A stretch of 64,000 bases of DNA from Echinicola shivajiensis (GTDB lineage: Bacteria > Bacteroidota > Bacteroidia > Cytophagales > Cyclobacteriaceae). Shown piece by piece: positions 34,643 through 46,066 of this stretch (positions are counted from its first letter, which is position 1; every line of letters begins with the position of its first letter). Location: contig NZ_JAHHZM010000007.1 of the NCBI RefSeq assembly GCF_018642165.1, forward strand, positions 186,001 through 250,000, in the 5' to 3' direction. Under the pieces are notes generated by a model, which did no database searches, was not told the origin of the DNA, and was given only the letters and a program-made list of their open reading frames with translations. The translations under genes and the position numbers were made by a program.

Positions 34643-36574
34643 ATGGGAAAAATTATCGGTATAGACTTGGGAACCACTAACTCTTGCGTTGCCGTAATGG
34701 AAGGTAACGAACCTGTGGTAATCCAAAACAGTGAGGGAAGAAGAACAACCCCTTCTATTGTGGCATTTTTGGACAATGGAAACGGAGAAAGAAAAGTAGG
34801 GGATCCCGCCAAAAGGCAGGCTATCACCAACCCGGCGAATACCATTTCTTCTGTGAAAAGGTTTATGGGTAAAAAATTCTCAGAAGTTTCTGATGAGAAA
34901 AAGCATGCTTCATATAAAGTAGAAAAAGGTTCTAATGACACTGTAGCCATTAAAATTGGTGACAGATCTTATACTCCTCAGGAGCTTTCAGCTATGATTC
35001 TTCAAAAAATGAAGTCTACAGCTGAAGATTTCTTAGGACAAGAAGTAACTGAAGCGGTAATTACTGTTCCAGCTTACTTTAACGATGCTGAGCGTCATGC
35101 TACCAAGGAAGCTGGCCAGATTGCAGGTTTGGATGTGAAAAGAATAATCAACGAACCTACCGCAGCTGCCCTAGCTTATGGTATGGACAAGAAAGACAGG
35201 GACATGAAAATCGCTGTGTATGACCTTGGTGGTGGTACCTTTGATATCTCTATCCTTGAGCTTGGTGATGGTGTATTTGAAGTTAAGTCTACCAATGGTG
35301 ATGTTCACTTGGGAGGTGATGATTTTGACCAAGTGATCATCAACTGGTTAGCGGATGAATTCAAAGCAGAGGAAGATATTGATTTGAAGCAGGATCCAAT
35401 GGCCCTTCAGAGATTGAAAGAAGCTGCTGAGAAAGCTAAAATCGAACTTTCAAGCTCTTCATCTACTGAAATCAACTTGCCATACATTACAGCTACGCAG
35501 ACTGGTCCTAAGCACTTGGTGAGAAATCTTTCAAGAGCTAAGTTCGAACAATTGTCTGAAGACTTGGTGAAAAGATCTATGGAGCCTTGTAAGAAAGCTT
35601 TGTCAGATGCAGGAATGTCCGCTTCTGAAATTGACGAAGTGATCTTGGTAGGTGGTTCTACTAGAATCCCTAAAATTCAGGAAGAAGTAGAGAAATTCTT
35701 CGGTAAAAAGCCATCTAAAGGTGTTAACCCTGATGAGGTAGTGGCTATTGGTGCTGCGATCCAAGGTGGAGTATTGACTGGTGAAGTGAAAGATGTGTTG
35801 TTGCTAGATGTAACTCCTCTTTCTTTGGGTATTGAGACAATGGGAGGAGTATTTACCAAATTGATCGAAGCCAACACTACCATTCCATCTAAGAAGTCCG
35901 AGACCTTCTCAACTGCGGCTGACAACCAACCAGCAGTAGATATCCACGTGCTTCAAGGTGAAAGACCATTGGCGAAGGATAACAGAAGTATCGGTAGGTT
36001 CCAGTTGAGCGATATCCCGCCAGCACCAAGAGGAGTGCCTCAAATCGAAGTGACTTTCGATATTGATGCTAACGGTATCCTTCACGTATCTGCTAAGGAC
36101 AAGGGAACTGGTAAAGAGCAGAAAATCAAAATAGAAGCTTCTTCCGGCCTTTCTGACGAGGAAATCGAAAGAATGAAAAAAGAAGCTGAGGCTAATGCCG
36201 CTTCTGATAAAGAGGAGAAAGAAAAAATCGAAAAGCTTAACCAAGCTGACAGTTTGGTCTTCCAAACTGAGAAGCAGTTGAAGGAGTTCGGTGATAAGCT
36301 TTCTGATGGCAATAAAGCCAATATCAATGGTGCATTGGAGAAATTGAAAACAGCTCACCAAGCTCAAGATTTGGAAGCCATCACTCCAGCTATTGAAGAA
36401 CTTAACAAAGCTTGGGAAGCAGCTTCTACAGAAATGTATAACGCTACTCAAGGAGCTGGTGCTGAAGGTGCTGCTGGAGCAGGAGCCGGGGCTACTGCGG
36501 ATGCAGGTGCGAACGCTGGTGATAGTGTTTCCGATGTAGATTATGAAGAAGTAAACGAAGAAGATAAGAAATAA
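34643..36574 (+). CDS. dnaK: Chaperone DnaK (Hsp70)
   Basis: The 643-residue Hsp70 has the ATPase signature [17 protein letters not shown], then the second signature [16 protein letters not shown] and the third [14 protein letters not shown]. The linker is [19 protein letters not shown], followed by the substrate-binding beta domain and a helical lid. The tail is rich in Ala and Gly and ends with the acidic [13 protein letters not shown] in place of the E. coli EEVKDKK end. grpE and dnaJ are not in the window. A GroES-like gene follows after a terminator. Confidence 0.99.
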   Translation: MGKIIGIDLGTTNSCVAVMEGNEPVVIQNSEGRRTTPSIVAFLDNGNGERKVGDPAKRQAITNPANTISSVKRFMGKKFSEVSDEKKHASYKVEKGSNDTVAIKIGDRSYTPQELSAMILQKMKSTAEDFLGQEVTEAVITVPAYFNDAERHATKEAGQIAGLDVKRIINEPTAAALAYGMDKKDRDMKIAVYDLGGGTFDISILELGDGVFEVKSTNGDVHLGGDDFDQVIINWLADEFKAEEDIDLKQDPMALQRLKEAAEKAKIELSSSSSTEINLPYITATQTGPKHLVRNLSRAKFEQLSEDLVKRSMEPCKKALSDAGMSASEIDEVILVGGSTRIPKIQEEVEKFFGKKPSKGVNPDEVVAIGAAIQGGVLTGEVKDVLLLDVTPLSLGIETMGGVFTKLIEANTTIPSKKSETFSTAADNQPAVDIHVLQGERPLAKDNRSIGRFQLSDIPPAPRGVPQIEVTFDIDANGILHVSAKDKGTGKEQKIKIEASSGLSDEEIERMKKEAEANAASDKEEKEKIEKLNQADSLVFQTEKQLKEFGDKLSDGNKANINGALEKLKTAHQAQDLEAITPAIEELNKAWEAASTEMYNATQGAGAEGAAGAGAGATADAGANAGDSVSDVDYEEVNEEDKK

Positions 36575-36598
36575 TTTTCTTCGGGATCAAGGATAAAG

Positions 36599-36628
36599 AA
36601 AGCATCTCGATTTTTTCGGGGTGCTTTT
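36599..36628 (+). terminator. Intrinsic terminator of dnaK
   Basis: An 11-bp stem (aaagcatctcg with cggggtgcttt, two G-T pairs) around a T-rich loop is followed by TTTTGTTTTT. Confidence 0.75.
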
Positions 36629-36660
36629 GTTTTTATAAAGTAGTACAAAGCTTAGAAGTT

Positions 36661-37035
36661 ATGCGCTTAACTGAAGATAATAAGTTGAAAAAACTGGTAG
36701 TAGTGGGAGATCGGGTATTGATCAAACTCAAAAAGGCTGGGGAAAAAACTTCTAGTGGGCTGTATCTGCCGCCAGGTGTAAAGGAAAAGGAGCAGGTACA
36801 GCAAGGTTATATTATTAAAACAGGACCTGGTTATCCTATCCCAATGCATGTGGAAGAGGATGAGCCATGGAAGGAAAAAGAGGAGAATATTCGATATATT
36901 CCTTTGCAGGCGAAAGAAGGTGATTTGGCCATTTTTTTATTGAATGGAGCACATGAGGTGATTTATGAAGAAGAGAAGTTTTATATAGTATCCCAAAACG
37001 CTATATTGATGTTGGAAAGAGAAGAGGAGCTTTGA
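36661..37035 (+). CDS. Divergent GroES-family co-chaperone
   Basis: The 124-residue protein keeps the GroES fold markers: VVVGDRVLIKL at the start, a mobile loop GEKTSSGLYLPPGVKEK, the GYIIKTGPG turn and GDLAIFLLNGAHEVIYEEEKFYIV at the end. It is about 25 residues longer than standard GroES, mostly from an insertion (PIPMHVEEDEPWKEKEENIRY) in the middle. No groEL is adjacent; it follows dnaK instead. It could cap a chaperonin with altered specificity or act outside the GroEL cycle. The family call is firm; the role is open. Confidence 0.85.
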   Translation: MRLTEDNKLKKLVVVGDRVLIKLKKAGEKTSSGLYLPPGVKEKEQVQQGYIIKTGPGYPIPMHVEEDEPWKEKEENIRYIPLQAKEGDLAIFLLNGAHEVIYEEEKFYIVSQNAILMLEREEEL

Positions 37036-37049
37036 TTGCTCCTTTTTTT
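37025..37049. terminator. Terminator overlapping the stop codon of the GroES-like gene
   Basis: aggagc (37025-37030) and gctcct (37038-37043) form a stem with a 7-base loop, then T7. The 5' arm lies inside the last codons of the gene, and the minus-strand glpR gene ends against it. Confidence 0.75.
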
Positions 37050-37809
37050 ATACCACGGTAACAGTGATCCCTTTTTCTTCTAATTTTTTGATAAAGTGGC
37101 TTGGGGTGCCCTTGTCAGTTATTACTTCATCGATGTCTTCTATATCACATATTTTCCCAAAGCCTTTTCTTTCGAATTTGCTTGAATCAGCCAGTACAAT
37201 GGTTTTTTGGACGGACTTGATCATTTGTGCATTTAGGTGAGCTTCCATCATATTGGAGGTGCTAAGTCCATAATCCATGCTGATACCATCTGCTCCCAGG
37301 AAAAGTTTACTGCAGGAAAACTGTTTCATCATGTTTTCTGCATAGTATCCAACGACAGAAGAACTACTCTTTCTTACAACTCCACCTAATTGAACCACCT
37401 CCACTTCTGGAAGGTCTATTAGTGACATGGTGACATTCATGGCTGCTGTAAGTACGGTCAGTCTTAAGTTTTTGGGAATAACTTGTGCAAAGGCAACGAC
37501 GGTTGTCCCAGATCCAATGATGATAGCGTCATCCTGAAGAATCATTTCTGCAGCTTTTTGGGCTATTCGTTTCTTTTCGTCAACTTTTTCCAGCTGCTTT
37601 TCATTTACAGACCGATCGTTTACATATGGAGGTACAGGAGTGGCACTTCCATGGGTCCGATAGAGGAGTCCTTTGTCTTCGAGGATTTTGAGATCTTTCC
37701 GGACGGTTACCATAGTGACCTTCATGCTTTTGCTCAGCTCGGATACGCTCACATATCCTTCCTGGTCCAATTTATCCAATATTAACTTATGTCTTTCTGC
37801 TATTGTCAT
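37048..37809 (-). CDS. glpR: DeoR/GlpR-family transcriptional repressor
   Basis: The 253-residue regulator has an N-terminal DeoR helix-turn-helix (about 1-57: MTIAERHKLILDKLDQEGYV, ELSKSMKVTMVTVRKDLKIL, GLLYRTHGSA). A sugar-phosphate-binding DeoR sensor domain follows (about 75-235: IIIGSGTTVVAFAQ, KLFLGADGIS, VLADSSKFERKGF). It is divergent from glpD-glpK-glpF, 121 bases apart, which supports control of glycerol use by glycerol 3-phosphate or a related phosphate. The effector is inferred. Confidence 0.88.
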   Translation of the reverse strand: MTIAERHKLILDKLDQEGYVSVSELSKSMKVTMVTVRKDLKILEDKGLLYRTHGSATPVPPYVNDRSVNEKQLEKVDEKKRIAQKAAEMILQDDAIIIGSGTTVVAFAQVIPKNLRLTVLTAAMNVTMSLIDLPEVEVVQLGGVVRKSSSSVVGYYAENMMKQFSCSKLFLGADGISMDYGLSTSNMMEAHLNAQMIKSVQKTIVLADSSKFERKGFGKICDIEDIDEVITDKGTPSHFIKKLEEKGITVTVV

Positions 37810-37870
37810 GATAGAACGAAAATAATCAATTATTACTAAAGATTTGTTTTAACAAGTATTTAATTATTTT

Positions 37871-37910
37871 ATATCCTTTTGTTTCTTTTTATTTCTTTTT
37901 GTGTTACTTT
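37871..37910. promoter_or_regulatory. 10-bp-spaced direct repeats in the glpR-glpD intergenic region
   Basis: Successive 10-mers read atatcCTTTT, gtttCTTTTT, atttCTTTTT and gtgttaCTTT. One repeat per helical turn on the same DNA face is the kind of array DeoR-family repressors bind. It is a candidate GlpR operator upstream of glpD. Confidence 0.45.
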
Positions 37911-37930
37911 TCCGGTATTAAGTTGTTTTT

Positions 37931-39490
37931 ATGGATAGATTAGGAAATATAAGGAAATTAAAGGAAGCTGCAGAGGCTTGGGATATTGTGGTGATAGGGG
38001 GAGGGGCATCAGGCTTGGGAGTTGCTTTGGATGCCTTGTCCAGAGGCCTTCGCGTGTTGCTGCTTGAAGGGAATGATTTTGCCAAAGGGACTTCTAGTAG
38101 AAGTACGAAATTGGTTCATGGCGGAGTGAGGTATTTGGCTCAAGGGGACGTGTTTTTGGTATGGGAAGCATTACGTGAACGTGGCAGAATTCTCCAAAAT
38201 GCGCCACACTTGGCAAGTGTACAGCCTTTTGTTATACCTATATATTCGTATTGGGATAAATTGAAATATATGATAGGCTTGAAAATTTATGATTGGATGA
38301 GTGGTAGGTTAAGTCTGGGGGATTCCTCTTATATTTCAAAGGAAGAAGTGGGAGCACGCCTACCTACTATCAAGCAGGAAGGACTGTTGGGGGGGGTGGT
38401 TTATCATGATGGGGCATTTGATGATGCCAGATTGGCGTTAAGTGTGGCCCAGACTTGTGATGATTTGGGAGGTTGTGTGCTTAATTATGCCAAAGTAACC
38501 TCATTATTGAAATCAGGTGATGGGAGGATAAATGGTGTAAGGGTAAAAGATGTTTTAGAAAAGAAAAGTTATGATGTGCATGCGCGCATGGTGGTCAACG
38601 CTACTGGAGTTTTTGCGGATAAGGTTTTGAAGTTAGATGAGCCGGATGCTCCAAAAATGATCCGGCCAAGCCAAGGTGTTCATTTGGTTTTGCCCATGGA
38701 GTTTTTAGGGAGTGAAGATGCGTTGATGATTCCTCAAACTAGTGATGGCAGGGTTTTGTTTGCGGTACCTTGGTTAGGGAAATTGGTAGTGGGTACAACA
38801 GATACTTTACGCAAAAAGACTAAACTCGAACCAGAGGCATTGTCCAGTGAAATTGATTTTATACTTCAGACTGCTGGTTTATATTTGCTTAAGAAGCCTA
38901 ATAGAAAGGATGTACTTGCAGTTTTTGCAGGATTGAGGCCATTAGCAGCTCCAAAGGAAGGAAATGCAAAGACCAAGGAGATTTCAAGAAATCATAAGGT
39001 GATTATTTCTTCATCTGGTTTGGTGACCTTGACTGGCGGCAAATGGACTACATTTAGGAAAATGGGGGAGGATACAGTGGATTGTTTTTCAGACTTAACC
39101 GGTAAAAGTGTAAAGAAAAGTGAGTCTTGGAAAGAACGGATACATGGTTTTGGCCCCATCCTTTTGGAAGGGCATTGGAGGCAATATGGTTCGGATGCAA
39201 TGGAACTCCTGCAAATGATCAAAGATGAACCCGAATATGCTAAGATTCTTCACAAGGACTATCCTTATACTGTCGGGGAAGTGGTTTGGGCAGTAAGGAG
39301 GGAGATGGCCATGAAATTAGAGGATGTGCTGGCCCGCAGGATGCGGATATTGTTTTTGGATGCCAAAGCAGCATATGAAATGGCTCCTTTGGTAGCAGAA
39401 GTAATGGCGGCCGAATTAAAGCAGGGTGATGAGTGGGTAATGAGTGAGTTGGAAGATTTTAAGAAAACAGCAAATAAATATATGATTTAA
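37931..39490 (+). CDS. glpD: Aerobic glycerol-3-phosphate dehydrogenase
   Basis: This FAD enzyme oxidises sn-glycerol 3-phosphate to dihydroxyacetone phosphate at the inner membrane and delivers electrons to quinone. It is 519 residues. The FAD-binding motif is [38 protein letters not shown], the second FAD region [12 protein letters not shown] and [18 protein letters not shown] are diagnostic. The C-terminal DAO_C helical domain (about 390-519) is present. First gene of glpDKF, 10 bases before glpK. Confidence 0.97.
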   Translation: MDRLGNIRKLKEAAEAWDIVVIGGGASGLGVALDALSRGLRVLLLEGNDFAKGTSSRSTKLVHGGVRYLAQGDVFLVWEALRERGRILQNAPHLASVQPFVIPIYSYWDKLKYMIGLKIYDWMSGRLSLGDSSYISKEEVGARLPTIKQEGLLGGVVYHDGAFDDARLALSVAQTCDDLGGCVLNYAKVTSLLKSGDGRINGVRVKDVLEKKSYDVHARMVVNATGVFADKVLKLDEPDAPKMIRPSQGVHLVLPMEFLGSEDALMIPQTSDGRVLFAVPWLGKLVVGTTDTLRKKTKLEPEALSSEIDFILQTAGLYLLKKPNRKDVLAVFAGLRPLAAPKEGNAKTKEISRNHKVIISSSGLVTLTGGKWTTFRKMGEDTVDCFSDLTGKSVKKSESWKERIHGFGPILLEGHWRQYGSDAMELLQMIKDEPEYAKILHKDYPYTVGEVVWAVRREMAMKLEDVLARRMRILFLDAKAAYEMAPLVAEVMAAELKQGDEWVMSELEDFKKTANKYMI

Positions 39491-39500
39491 CTATTTAACC

Positions 39501-41003
39501 ATGACCCAGAGTAATCAGTACATTTTGGCCTTGGATCAAGGAACTACCAGTTCTAGGGCAATACTTTTTAACCAATTAGGCCAGCCAGTAGGGATGACCC
39601 AAAAGGATTTTAAACAGTATTTTCCCCAATCAGGTTGGGTAGAACATGACGCAACAGAAATTTGGACCTCTCAAGCTTCTGTAATTTTGGAGTTGGTAGC
39701 GGAGACCGAAATTTCTCCGAAGCAAATTGCAGCCATGGGGATTACCAATCAGCGTGAAACGACAATTTTATGGGATAGAGAAACAGGTAAGCCGCTCTAT
39801 AATGCTATTGTATGGCAAGATCGTAGGACATCTGTTTATTGTAATGAATTGAAAAACAAAGGACTTTCCGATATGGTCAGGTCAAAGACAGGCTTGGTCA
39901 TTGATGCTTATTTTTCAGCAACTAAGATCAAATGGATATTAGATCACGTAGAAGGAGCTAGAGAAAAAGCCATGCAGGGAAAGGTCTGTTTTGGTACAGT
40001 AGATAGCTGGTTGGTGTGGAAGTTAACCAAGGGAAAAACACATATTACAGATATTACCAATGCCAGTAGGACCATGTTGTTCAATATCCATGAAAGAAAA
40101 TGGGATAAAGAACTGTTGGCCTTGTTTGATATTCCTGAGTCTATATTACCAGAAGTAAAGTCATGCAGCGAAGTTTATTGTGAGACAGCCGGGGATGTTC
40201 TGTCTGCAAAAATTCCTATAGCTGGTATAGCAGGAGATCAGCAGGCAGCACTTTTTGGGCAACTATGTACTGAATCCGGGATGGCCAAGACTACTTATGG
40301 TACAGGTTGTTTTTTAGTAATGAATACTGGTGAAAAACCAGTGAATTCCAATAATCAGTTGTTGACTACAATTGCCTGGGAGATTAAGGGCAAAGTTAAA
40401 TATGCTTTAGAAGGAAGTGTGTTTATTGGAGGTGCAGCCATTCAATGGCTGAGGGATGGTATAAAAATCATCCGTGACGCAAAAGAAAGTGAATCCCTTG
40501 CGCAAGAAGTGAAGGATAATGGGGGAGTTTATTTTGTTCCTGCTTTAACAGGATTGGGCGCTCCATATTGGGATCAAGATGCCAGAGGGGCATTTTTTGG
40601 TATTACGAGAGGGACTACGCGGGCACATTTTTCGAGGGCGGCATTAGAAGCTGTTGCTTTTCAAGTCTACGATGTACTGAATGCCATGGAAAAAGATGCG
40701 GGAGGGAAAACTATCGAAATGCGTGTGGATGGGGGAGCGTCTGCCAATAACTTTTTGATGCAATTTCAAGCAGATTTGGTTGGAAGTGATATTAGAAGGC
40801 CCAAGGTTACTGAGACCACAGCTTTGGGGGCAGCGTTTTTGGCTGGTTTAGCAGTTGGTTATTGGGATAGTGAAGCTACTTTACAGAAATTATGGGAAGA
40901 AGATGCATGCTTCAGTCCACAGAAAGCCAATGAAGAGGTGGCTAAGAAATTGCATTTCTGGCATAAAGCAGTAGAGCGGACTAAGAATTGGGAGGAATCC
41001 TAA
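39501..41003 (+). CDS. glpK: Glycerol kinase
   Basis: The enzyme phosphorylates glycerol with ATP, trapping it in the cytoplasm. It is 500 residues. FGGY-family signatures are [72 protein letters not shown], and the C-terminal [20 protein letters not shown]. Second gene of the glp operon, 41 bases before glpF. A regulatory His phosphorylation site like that of Firmicutes GlpK is not evident. Confidence 0.98.
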   Translation: MTQSNQYILALDQGTTSSRAILFNQLGQPVGMTQKDFKQYFPQSGWVEHDATEIWTSQASVILELVAETEISPKQIAAMGITNQRETTILWDRETGKPLYNAIVWQDRRTSVYCNELKNKGLSDMVRSKTGLVIDAYFSATKIKWILDHVEGAREKAMQGKVCFGTVDSWLVWKLTKGKTHITDITNASRTMLFNIHERKWDKELLALFDIPESILPEVKSCSEVYCETAGDVLSAKIPIAGIAGDQQAALFGQLCTESGMAKTTYGTGCFLVMNTGEKPVNSNNQLLTTIAWEIKGKVKYALEGSVFIGGAAIQWLRDGIKIIRDAKESESLAQEVKDNGGVYFVPALTGLGAPYWDQDARGAFFGITRGTTRAHFSRAALEAVAFQVYDVLNAMEKDAGGKTIEMRVDGGASANNFLMQFQADLVGSDIRRPKVTETTALGAAFLAGLAVGYWDSEATLQKLWEEDACFSPQKANEEVAKKLHFWHKAVERTKNWEES

Positions 41004-41044
41004 AACTTTCATTTTTCAACACATCTCAATAATTAAGATAAACA

Positions 41045-41782
41045 ATGAATATATATGTAGCTGAATTTATTGGTACAGCCCTTTTGATCTCATTAGGATC
41101 AGGAGTGGTAGCCAATGTGGTTTTAAAGGAAACTAAGGGGCATCAAAGTGGCTGGATTGTGATAACCACTGCTTGGGCATTGGCAGTATTTGTGGCGGTG
41201 GTAGTGGCAGGTCCATACAGTGGTGCCCATATCAACCCTGCAGTTAGCGTAGGATTGGCCGTAGCAGGATTATTTGACTGGGCCCTAGTGCCAGGATATG
41301 TGCTTGCGCAGGTTTTAGGAGCTTGCTTTGGGGCTTTTATAGCATGGATGGTATACAAGGATCATTTTGATGCAACAGAGGATAAAGGCCTTAAATTTGC
41401 CCCTTTTGCCACGGCTCCTGCTATTAGAAATTACCCCTCCAATTTTATTTCTGAGGTGGTCGGGACATTTATATTGATTTTTGTGATTTTATATTCCACA
41501 GGCGCGAAGTTGGAGGATGTGAACAATACACCTATAGGCCTTGGTGCTTTAGGGGCATTGCCTGTAGCTTTTTTGGTTTGGGTGATTGGATTAGCCATGG
41601 GGGGAACAACTGGTTATGCTATCAATCCCGCCAGGGATTTAGGACCAAGAATCGCGCACCAGATACTTCCAATAAAAGGAAAAGGCAGTAGTGATTGGGC
41701 CTATAGCTGGGTGCCCATTTTGGGTCCTTTGACCGGTGCTTGCTTGGCGGCTTTTTTGTATTTATTTTTGGGCGTGAGTTAA
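41045..41782 (+). CDS. glpF: Glycerol facilitator (MIP/aquaglyceroporin)
   Basis: The 245-residue channel has six helices and two half-helix pore loops, with NPA motifs in SGAHINPAVSVG (about residue 60) and GYAINPARDLGPR (about residue 200). The Asp after the second NPAR (NPARD) is the marker of glycerol-conducting rather than water-only channels. It allows glycerol entry ahead of GlpK. Third gene of glpDKF; the propeller lipoprotein starts 32 bases downstream. Confidence 0.96.
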   Translation: MNIYVAEFIGTALLISLGSGVVANVVLKETKGHQSGWIVITTAWALAVFVAVVVAGPYSGAHINPAVSVGLAVAGLFDWALVPGYVLAQVLGACFGAFIAWMVYKDHFDATEDKGLKFAPFATAPAIRNYPSNFISEVVGTFILIFVILYSTGAKLEDVNNTPIGLGALGALPVAFLVWVIGLAMGGTTGYAINPARDLGPRIAHQILPIKGKGSSDWAYSWVPILGPLTGACLAAFLYLFLGVS

Positions 41783-41814
41783 TTTTTGTCAAACTAAAAT
41801 GGGATTTTTATCTA

Positions 41815-43002
41815 ATGAGAAAATATTATTTTTTAGCGCTGGCTTTATTAATGGCCTGCTCCCACGCTAAGGAAAGCATCAAAAATCGTGTTGAAACAAT
41901 CGAGATAAATACGGAAGAAATTGAGGACAGTGTGGATGTCTCATCCTTAATAAAAGAAATTAGGCTTGTTCCGCTAGAGGAGATAGAAGATAATTATTTG
42001 AAGGGTGTAGATAGGGTTTTGATTACGGAGGATCATTATATACTATTTGATCGATTTATGTCCGATGAAGTTAAAGTCTACGATCGGCAGGGGAAGTTCG
42101 TTAAGCGATTAGGTGAGAAAGGAGAGGGACCATTAGAAGTGCGACAAATAAATGATTATTGGTTAAATGATGAAGGCTCCTTGGAAATCTATGATTTCAA
42201 TCTGAAAAAAATTGTGGTTTTTGATAAGGATTTTAATGCAGATAGCTCTTTTAGAACAAAAGATCTCCTGATTTTTAGTAATGTCACGAAGTTATTAGGT
42301 CATGAAGGTTATGTTGGGTTTAAATCATATAGCCATCATAATGGCCCATTTAATAATTTGCATTATAAACTGGGCTTTTTAGACAAGGATTTCGGGTTAA
42401 AAAATACGGCATTGAGTTATTCTCCTGAATTAGATGGGACTTTAATTGTTACGCCAATAAATCCATTTGAGCTTTATAGGGATTCTATAAGGTTTTATCA
42501 AAACTTTGATGCCACTATTTATCATGTTCAATCACCCGGTACTTTGATAAAGCGTTTTGCTATAAAATACCATCCTCATCCAATGCCAGAGAATTGGGAG
42601 CAGGAGGTTATTTTGCCAAATGGGGCATATTTTAAATCTAGGGAACATGATTTTGAAAAAGTTAAGTCTATTTTTAAAGGAAAATCAGGATTTGCTGGGG
42701 ATTGGAAGGAGTCAGCTAAGTATGTTATAATCAACTCGTTTGATGAAAATTATAATCGTTTTTATTCACTTTATTCAAAATCTGGCAATAAAGTAATTTC
42801 TAATGGAAGAGCACTCATCGAAAAGGATCGTTATCAAATGGCATTGCCTCCTATTCAAGTAGTTGATGAAGAAAAAGACATGTTTGTTGGGGTTTGGCAG
42901 GGAGCCTTGTTAAAGGAATACATCCTTATGCAAAACAGCCCATTTCAGGAGAAAATAAAAGATTTGGAAGGGTTTTACCTAGTGGAGGTGACTTTTCAAT
43001 GA
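41815..43002 (+). CDS. 6-bladed beta-propeller lipoprotein
   Basis: The start is set at the ATG at 41815, giving a lipoprotein signal MRKYYFLALALLMACSHAK (lipobox LMAC, Cys15); a longer frame runs back into glpF without support. The 395-residue protein has the typical start of Bacteroidota 6-bladed propellers: SSLIKEIRLVPLEE, DRVLITEDHYILFDRF, EVKVYDRQGKFVKRLGEKGEGP. It continues with SLEIYDFNLKKIVVFDKDF and repeated beta-strand segments. Its expected place is the periplasm or outer membrane. Function is unknown. Although it follows glpF by 32 bases, it is more AT-rich than the glp genes and may be functionally unrelated. The C-terminal fragment at 2-376 may be a relative. Confidence 0.82.
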   Translation: MRKYYFLALALLMACSHAKESIKNRVETIEINTEEIEDSVDVSSLIKEIRLVPLEEIEDNYLKGVDRVLITEDHYILFDRFMSDEVKVYDRQGKFVKRLGEKGEGPLEVRQINDYWLNDEGSLEIYDFNLKKIVVFDKDFNADSSFRTKDLLIFSNVTKLLGHEGYVGFKSYSHHNGPFNNLHYKLGFLDKDFGLKNTALSYSPELDGTLIVTPINPFELYRDSIRFYQNFDATIYHVQSPGTLIKRFAIKYHPHPMPENWEQEVILPNGAYFKSREHDFEKVKSIFKGKSGFAGDWKESAKYVIINSFDENYNRFYSLYSKSGNKVISNGRALIEKDRYQMALPPIQVVDEEKDMFVGVWQGALLKEYILMQNSPFQEKIKDLEGFYLVEVTFQ

Positions 43003-43008
43003 AATAAA

Positions 43009-43036
43009 AAAAGCGAACCAATTTTGGTTCGCTTTT
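43009..43036. terminator. Bidirectional intrinsic terminator
   Basis: A 12-bp perfect stem (aaaagcgaacca with tggttcgctttt, 4-base loop) has A and T flanks. It lies between the propeller lipoprotein and the convergent atpC. Confidence 0.88.
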
Positions 43037-43059
43037 AATTTATCTTGATGTTTAGCTGA

Positions 43060-43305
43060 TTAATCGAGGATTTTTTCAGCTAAAAGAATAATCTCGTTTT
43101 CTCTTACTTCCACTACACCGCCGTCCACTTCTAGAGACTGCTTGCCGTCATTGGTAGTGTAAGAAACGGTTCCTTTTGCCAGTGCAGACACAATAGGAGC
43201 GTGATTTTTCAATACTTGGAAAGCGCCAGAGGCACCAGGAAAACTGGCTTCTGATATCTCTCCGTGAAAAACCTTTTTGTCCGGTGTTATGATTTCTAAA
43301 TGCAT
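43060..43305 (-). CDS. atpC: ATP synthase epsilon subunit (beta-sandwich domain only)
   Basis: The 81-residue protein (MHLEIITPDKKVFHGEISEASFPGASGAFQVLKNHAPIVSAL in two adjoining parts) covers only the N-terminal beta-sandwich of epsilon. The C-terminal helical inhibitory domain of E. coli epsilon (about 50 residues) is missing, as in other Bacteroidota. It joins the central stalk to the c-ring; auto-inhibition by the C-terminal hairpin would not be possible. It follows atpD but is separated from it by a terminator-like hairpin. Confidence 0.95.
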   Translation of the reverse strand: MHLEIITPDKKVFHGEISEASFPGASGAFQVLKNHAPIVSALAKGTVSYTTNDGKQSLEVDGGVVEVRENEIILLAEKILD

Positions 43306-43324
43306 GTTGCTGCTAGTTTTGTTT

Positions 43325-43371
43325 TAAAAAATCACAGGGAAAAGCAGACGAATAAGCTTTTGCCCTGTGAT
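43325..43371 (-). terminator. Intrinsic terminator between atpD and atpC
   Basis: On the minus strand, atcacagggcaaaagc pairs with gcttttccctgtgat (9 + 6 bp with one bulged base, 10-base loop), followed by T6. A second small hairpin (cctctaaa with tttagagg, 43377-43396) lies between it and the atpD stop. Because atpC follows at once, this may be a leaky terminator that lowers atpC expression relative to atpD. Confidence 0.7.
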
Positions 43372-43403
43372 TCAGTCCTCTAAAGAGATTTAGAGGGCTT
43401 TGA

Positions 43404-44915
<1,512 letters not shown>

Positions 44916-44955
44916 TTAATGTAAAAGGAATTAATGCATTTCTATTATTCGACTG

Positions 44956-44985
44956 CAAAATTAACTAATAATGATTAATACCAAA
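44956..44985 (-). promoter_or_regulatory. Probable promoter of atpD
   Basis: On the minus strand TTTG (44985-44982), 18 bases, TAATTTTG (44963-44956). Spacing is one base shorter than usual. The predicted leader is about 45 nt. Confidence 0.5.
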
Positions 44986-45133
44986 GGATGTTTTCAAAAT
45001 TAATCTGCTTTAGTTCAAATTTTTATATTCTTTAAGGCCTTGAGTCAGACTTTAATAGCTTAAAAATCTGCTGGTACTGGGCCTCGATTCTTGTTTAAAA
45101 AGTTGCCTAATTGAATTTTAGGCCCGATAGCTA

Positions 45134-45613
45134 TTAAAAATAGCGCCTAGCCCTAATAAACCTTGGGTGCCAATATTTAGAATATAAATTGTCCTCTGTT
45201 ACACCAAGAGATGACGATGAATGAATAAATTGTATGCTTTTTCTATCAGCATCTGTGACAATGCCTGCATGGGTAACCTGTCTTTTCTTTTTGCCTGTGG
45301 CAAAAAATAACACATCTCCTTTTTCCAGTTTGTTTACAGAGACCTTTTTTCCTGTTTTACTTTGAGCATCAGAAGTTCTGGGTAAGGTGACCCCAACACT
45401 TTTAAAAGATAAGTATAATAAGGCGGAGCAATCCATGCCTGCACGGGTGGTGCCTCCGTAGCGATAAGGTGTGCCCCGGTAGGTTTTTGCTGTTTGTACT
45501 ACAGTATTGACTTTTCTTTTATATGCTTTTTTGGAAGCTGAGCATGAACTGAAAAATATCAGGGAAGAAAAAAATAGGATTAACAGGAAAGGTGAATCTG
45601 TTTTGATGCGCAT
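45134..45613 (-). CDS. NlpC/P60 cell-wall peptidase lipoprotein
   Basis: The 159-residue protein has a lipoprotein signal (LILFFSSLIFFSSCSAS, Cys24) and a C40 endopeptidase domain (about 38-150). The catalytic Cys62 is in RAGMDCSALLYLSF, His115 in VTHAGIVTD and the third residue His131 in FIHSS. It would cut peptidoglycan stem peptides (D-Glu to diamino acid bond) from the outer-membrane side of the periplasm. It is short, with no SH3 domain, similar to E. coli Spr/MepS. Transcribed alone. Confidence 0.92.
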   Translation of the reverse strand: MRIKTDSPFLLILFFSSLIFFSSCSASKKAYKRKVNTVVQTAKTYRGTPYRYGGTTRAGMDCSALLYLSFKSVGVTLPRTSDAQSKTGKKVSVNKLEKGDVLFFATGKKKRQVTHAGIVTDADRKSIQFIHSSSSLGVTEDNLYSKYWHPRFIRARRYF

Positions 45614-45820
45614 TGAATGAATTGTTGATATTTAAACGTTACTCAATTATACATAAGTATTATCAGCTAAACAATATGTGGCGGGTTGTATATATACCTA
45701 TTTAAATTTAATAAATGATAAAAAAATATTATTTGTCTGAAACTTGACGTTAAGTCAGAAGGTTAATAGTTTTATAACTTGGTGGCAAATGGAAGGTGTT
45801 GATTATTTATTGGAATAAAG

Positions 45821-46066
45821 ATGATTAAGGGAGAATTCAAAAAATTGCCTATGCATAAGAAAATACAAAAGCTCTACACAGAGGGGACCTTTGTGGTAGG
45901 GATAAGGTATTATGGGCATAAGGTAAACCTTTATCTTTTGGACAATGAATATGTGGAAGTCTTTTATAACCACAAATTAGATAAGATTGATAAAATTGAT
46001 TTTTTAAACCACGAACACACGAGGATGAAGTTTTATCTTGATCAGATCAATATCAAAATGGATTGA
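45821..46066 (+). CDS. Small conserved-looking hypothetical protein
   Basis: The 81-residue soluble product has a basic N-terminal part (MIKGEFKKLPMHKKIQKLYTEG), a central beta-hairpin pattern (FVVGIRYYGHKVNLYLLDNEYVEVFYN) and a helical end (HTRMKFYLDQINIKMD). No signal or membrane segment. I do not recognise a family. Coding potential is supported by the regular strand-helix pattern and by fitting exactly between the flanking genes, ending one base before convergent coaE. Confidence 0.7.
   Translation: MIKGEFKKLPMHKKIQKLYTEGTFVVGIRYYGHKVNLYLLDNEYVEVFYNHKLDKIDKIDFLNHEHTRMKFYLDQINIKMD

Noticed and set aside
35909-36451. 180-codon minus-strand open frame
   Set aside because: Antisense to the conserved 3' part of dnaK; codon bias of dnaK explains the absence of stops.
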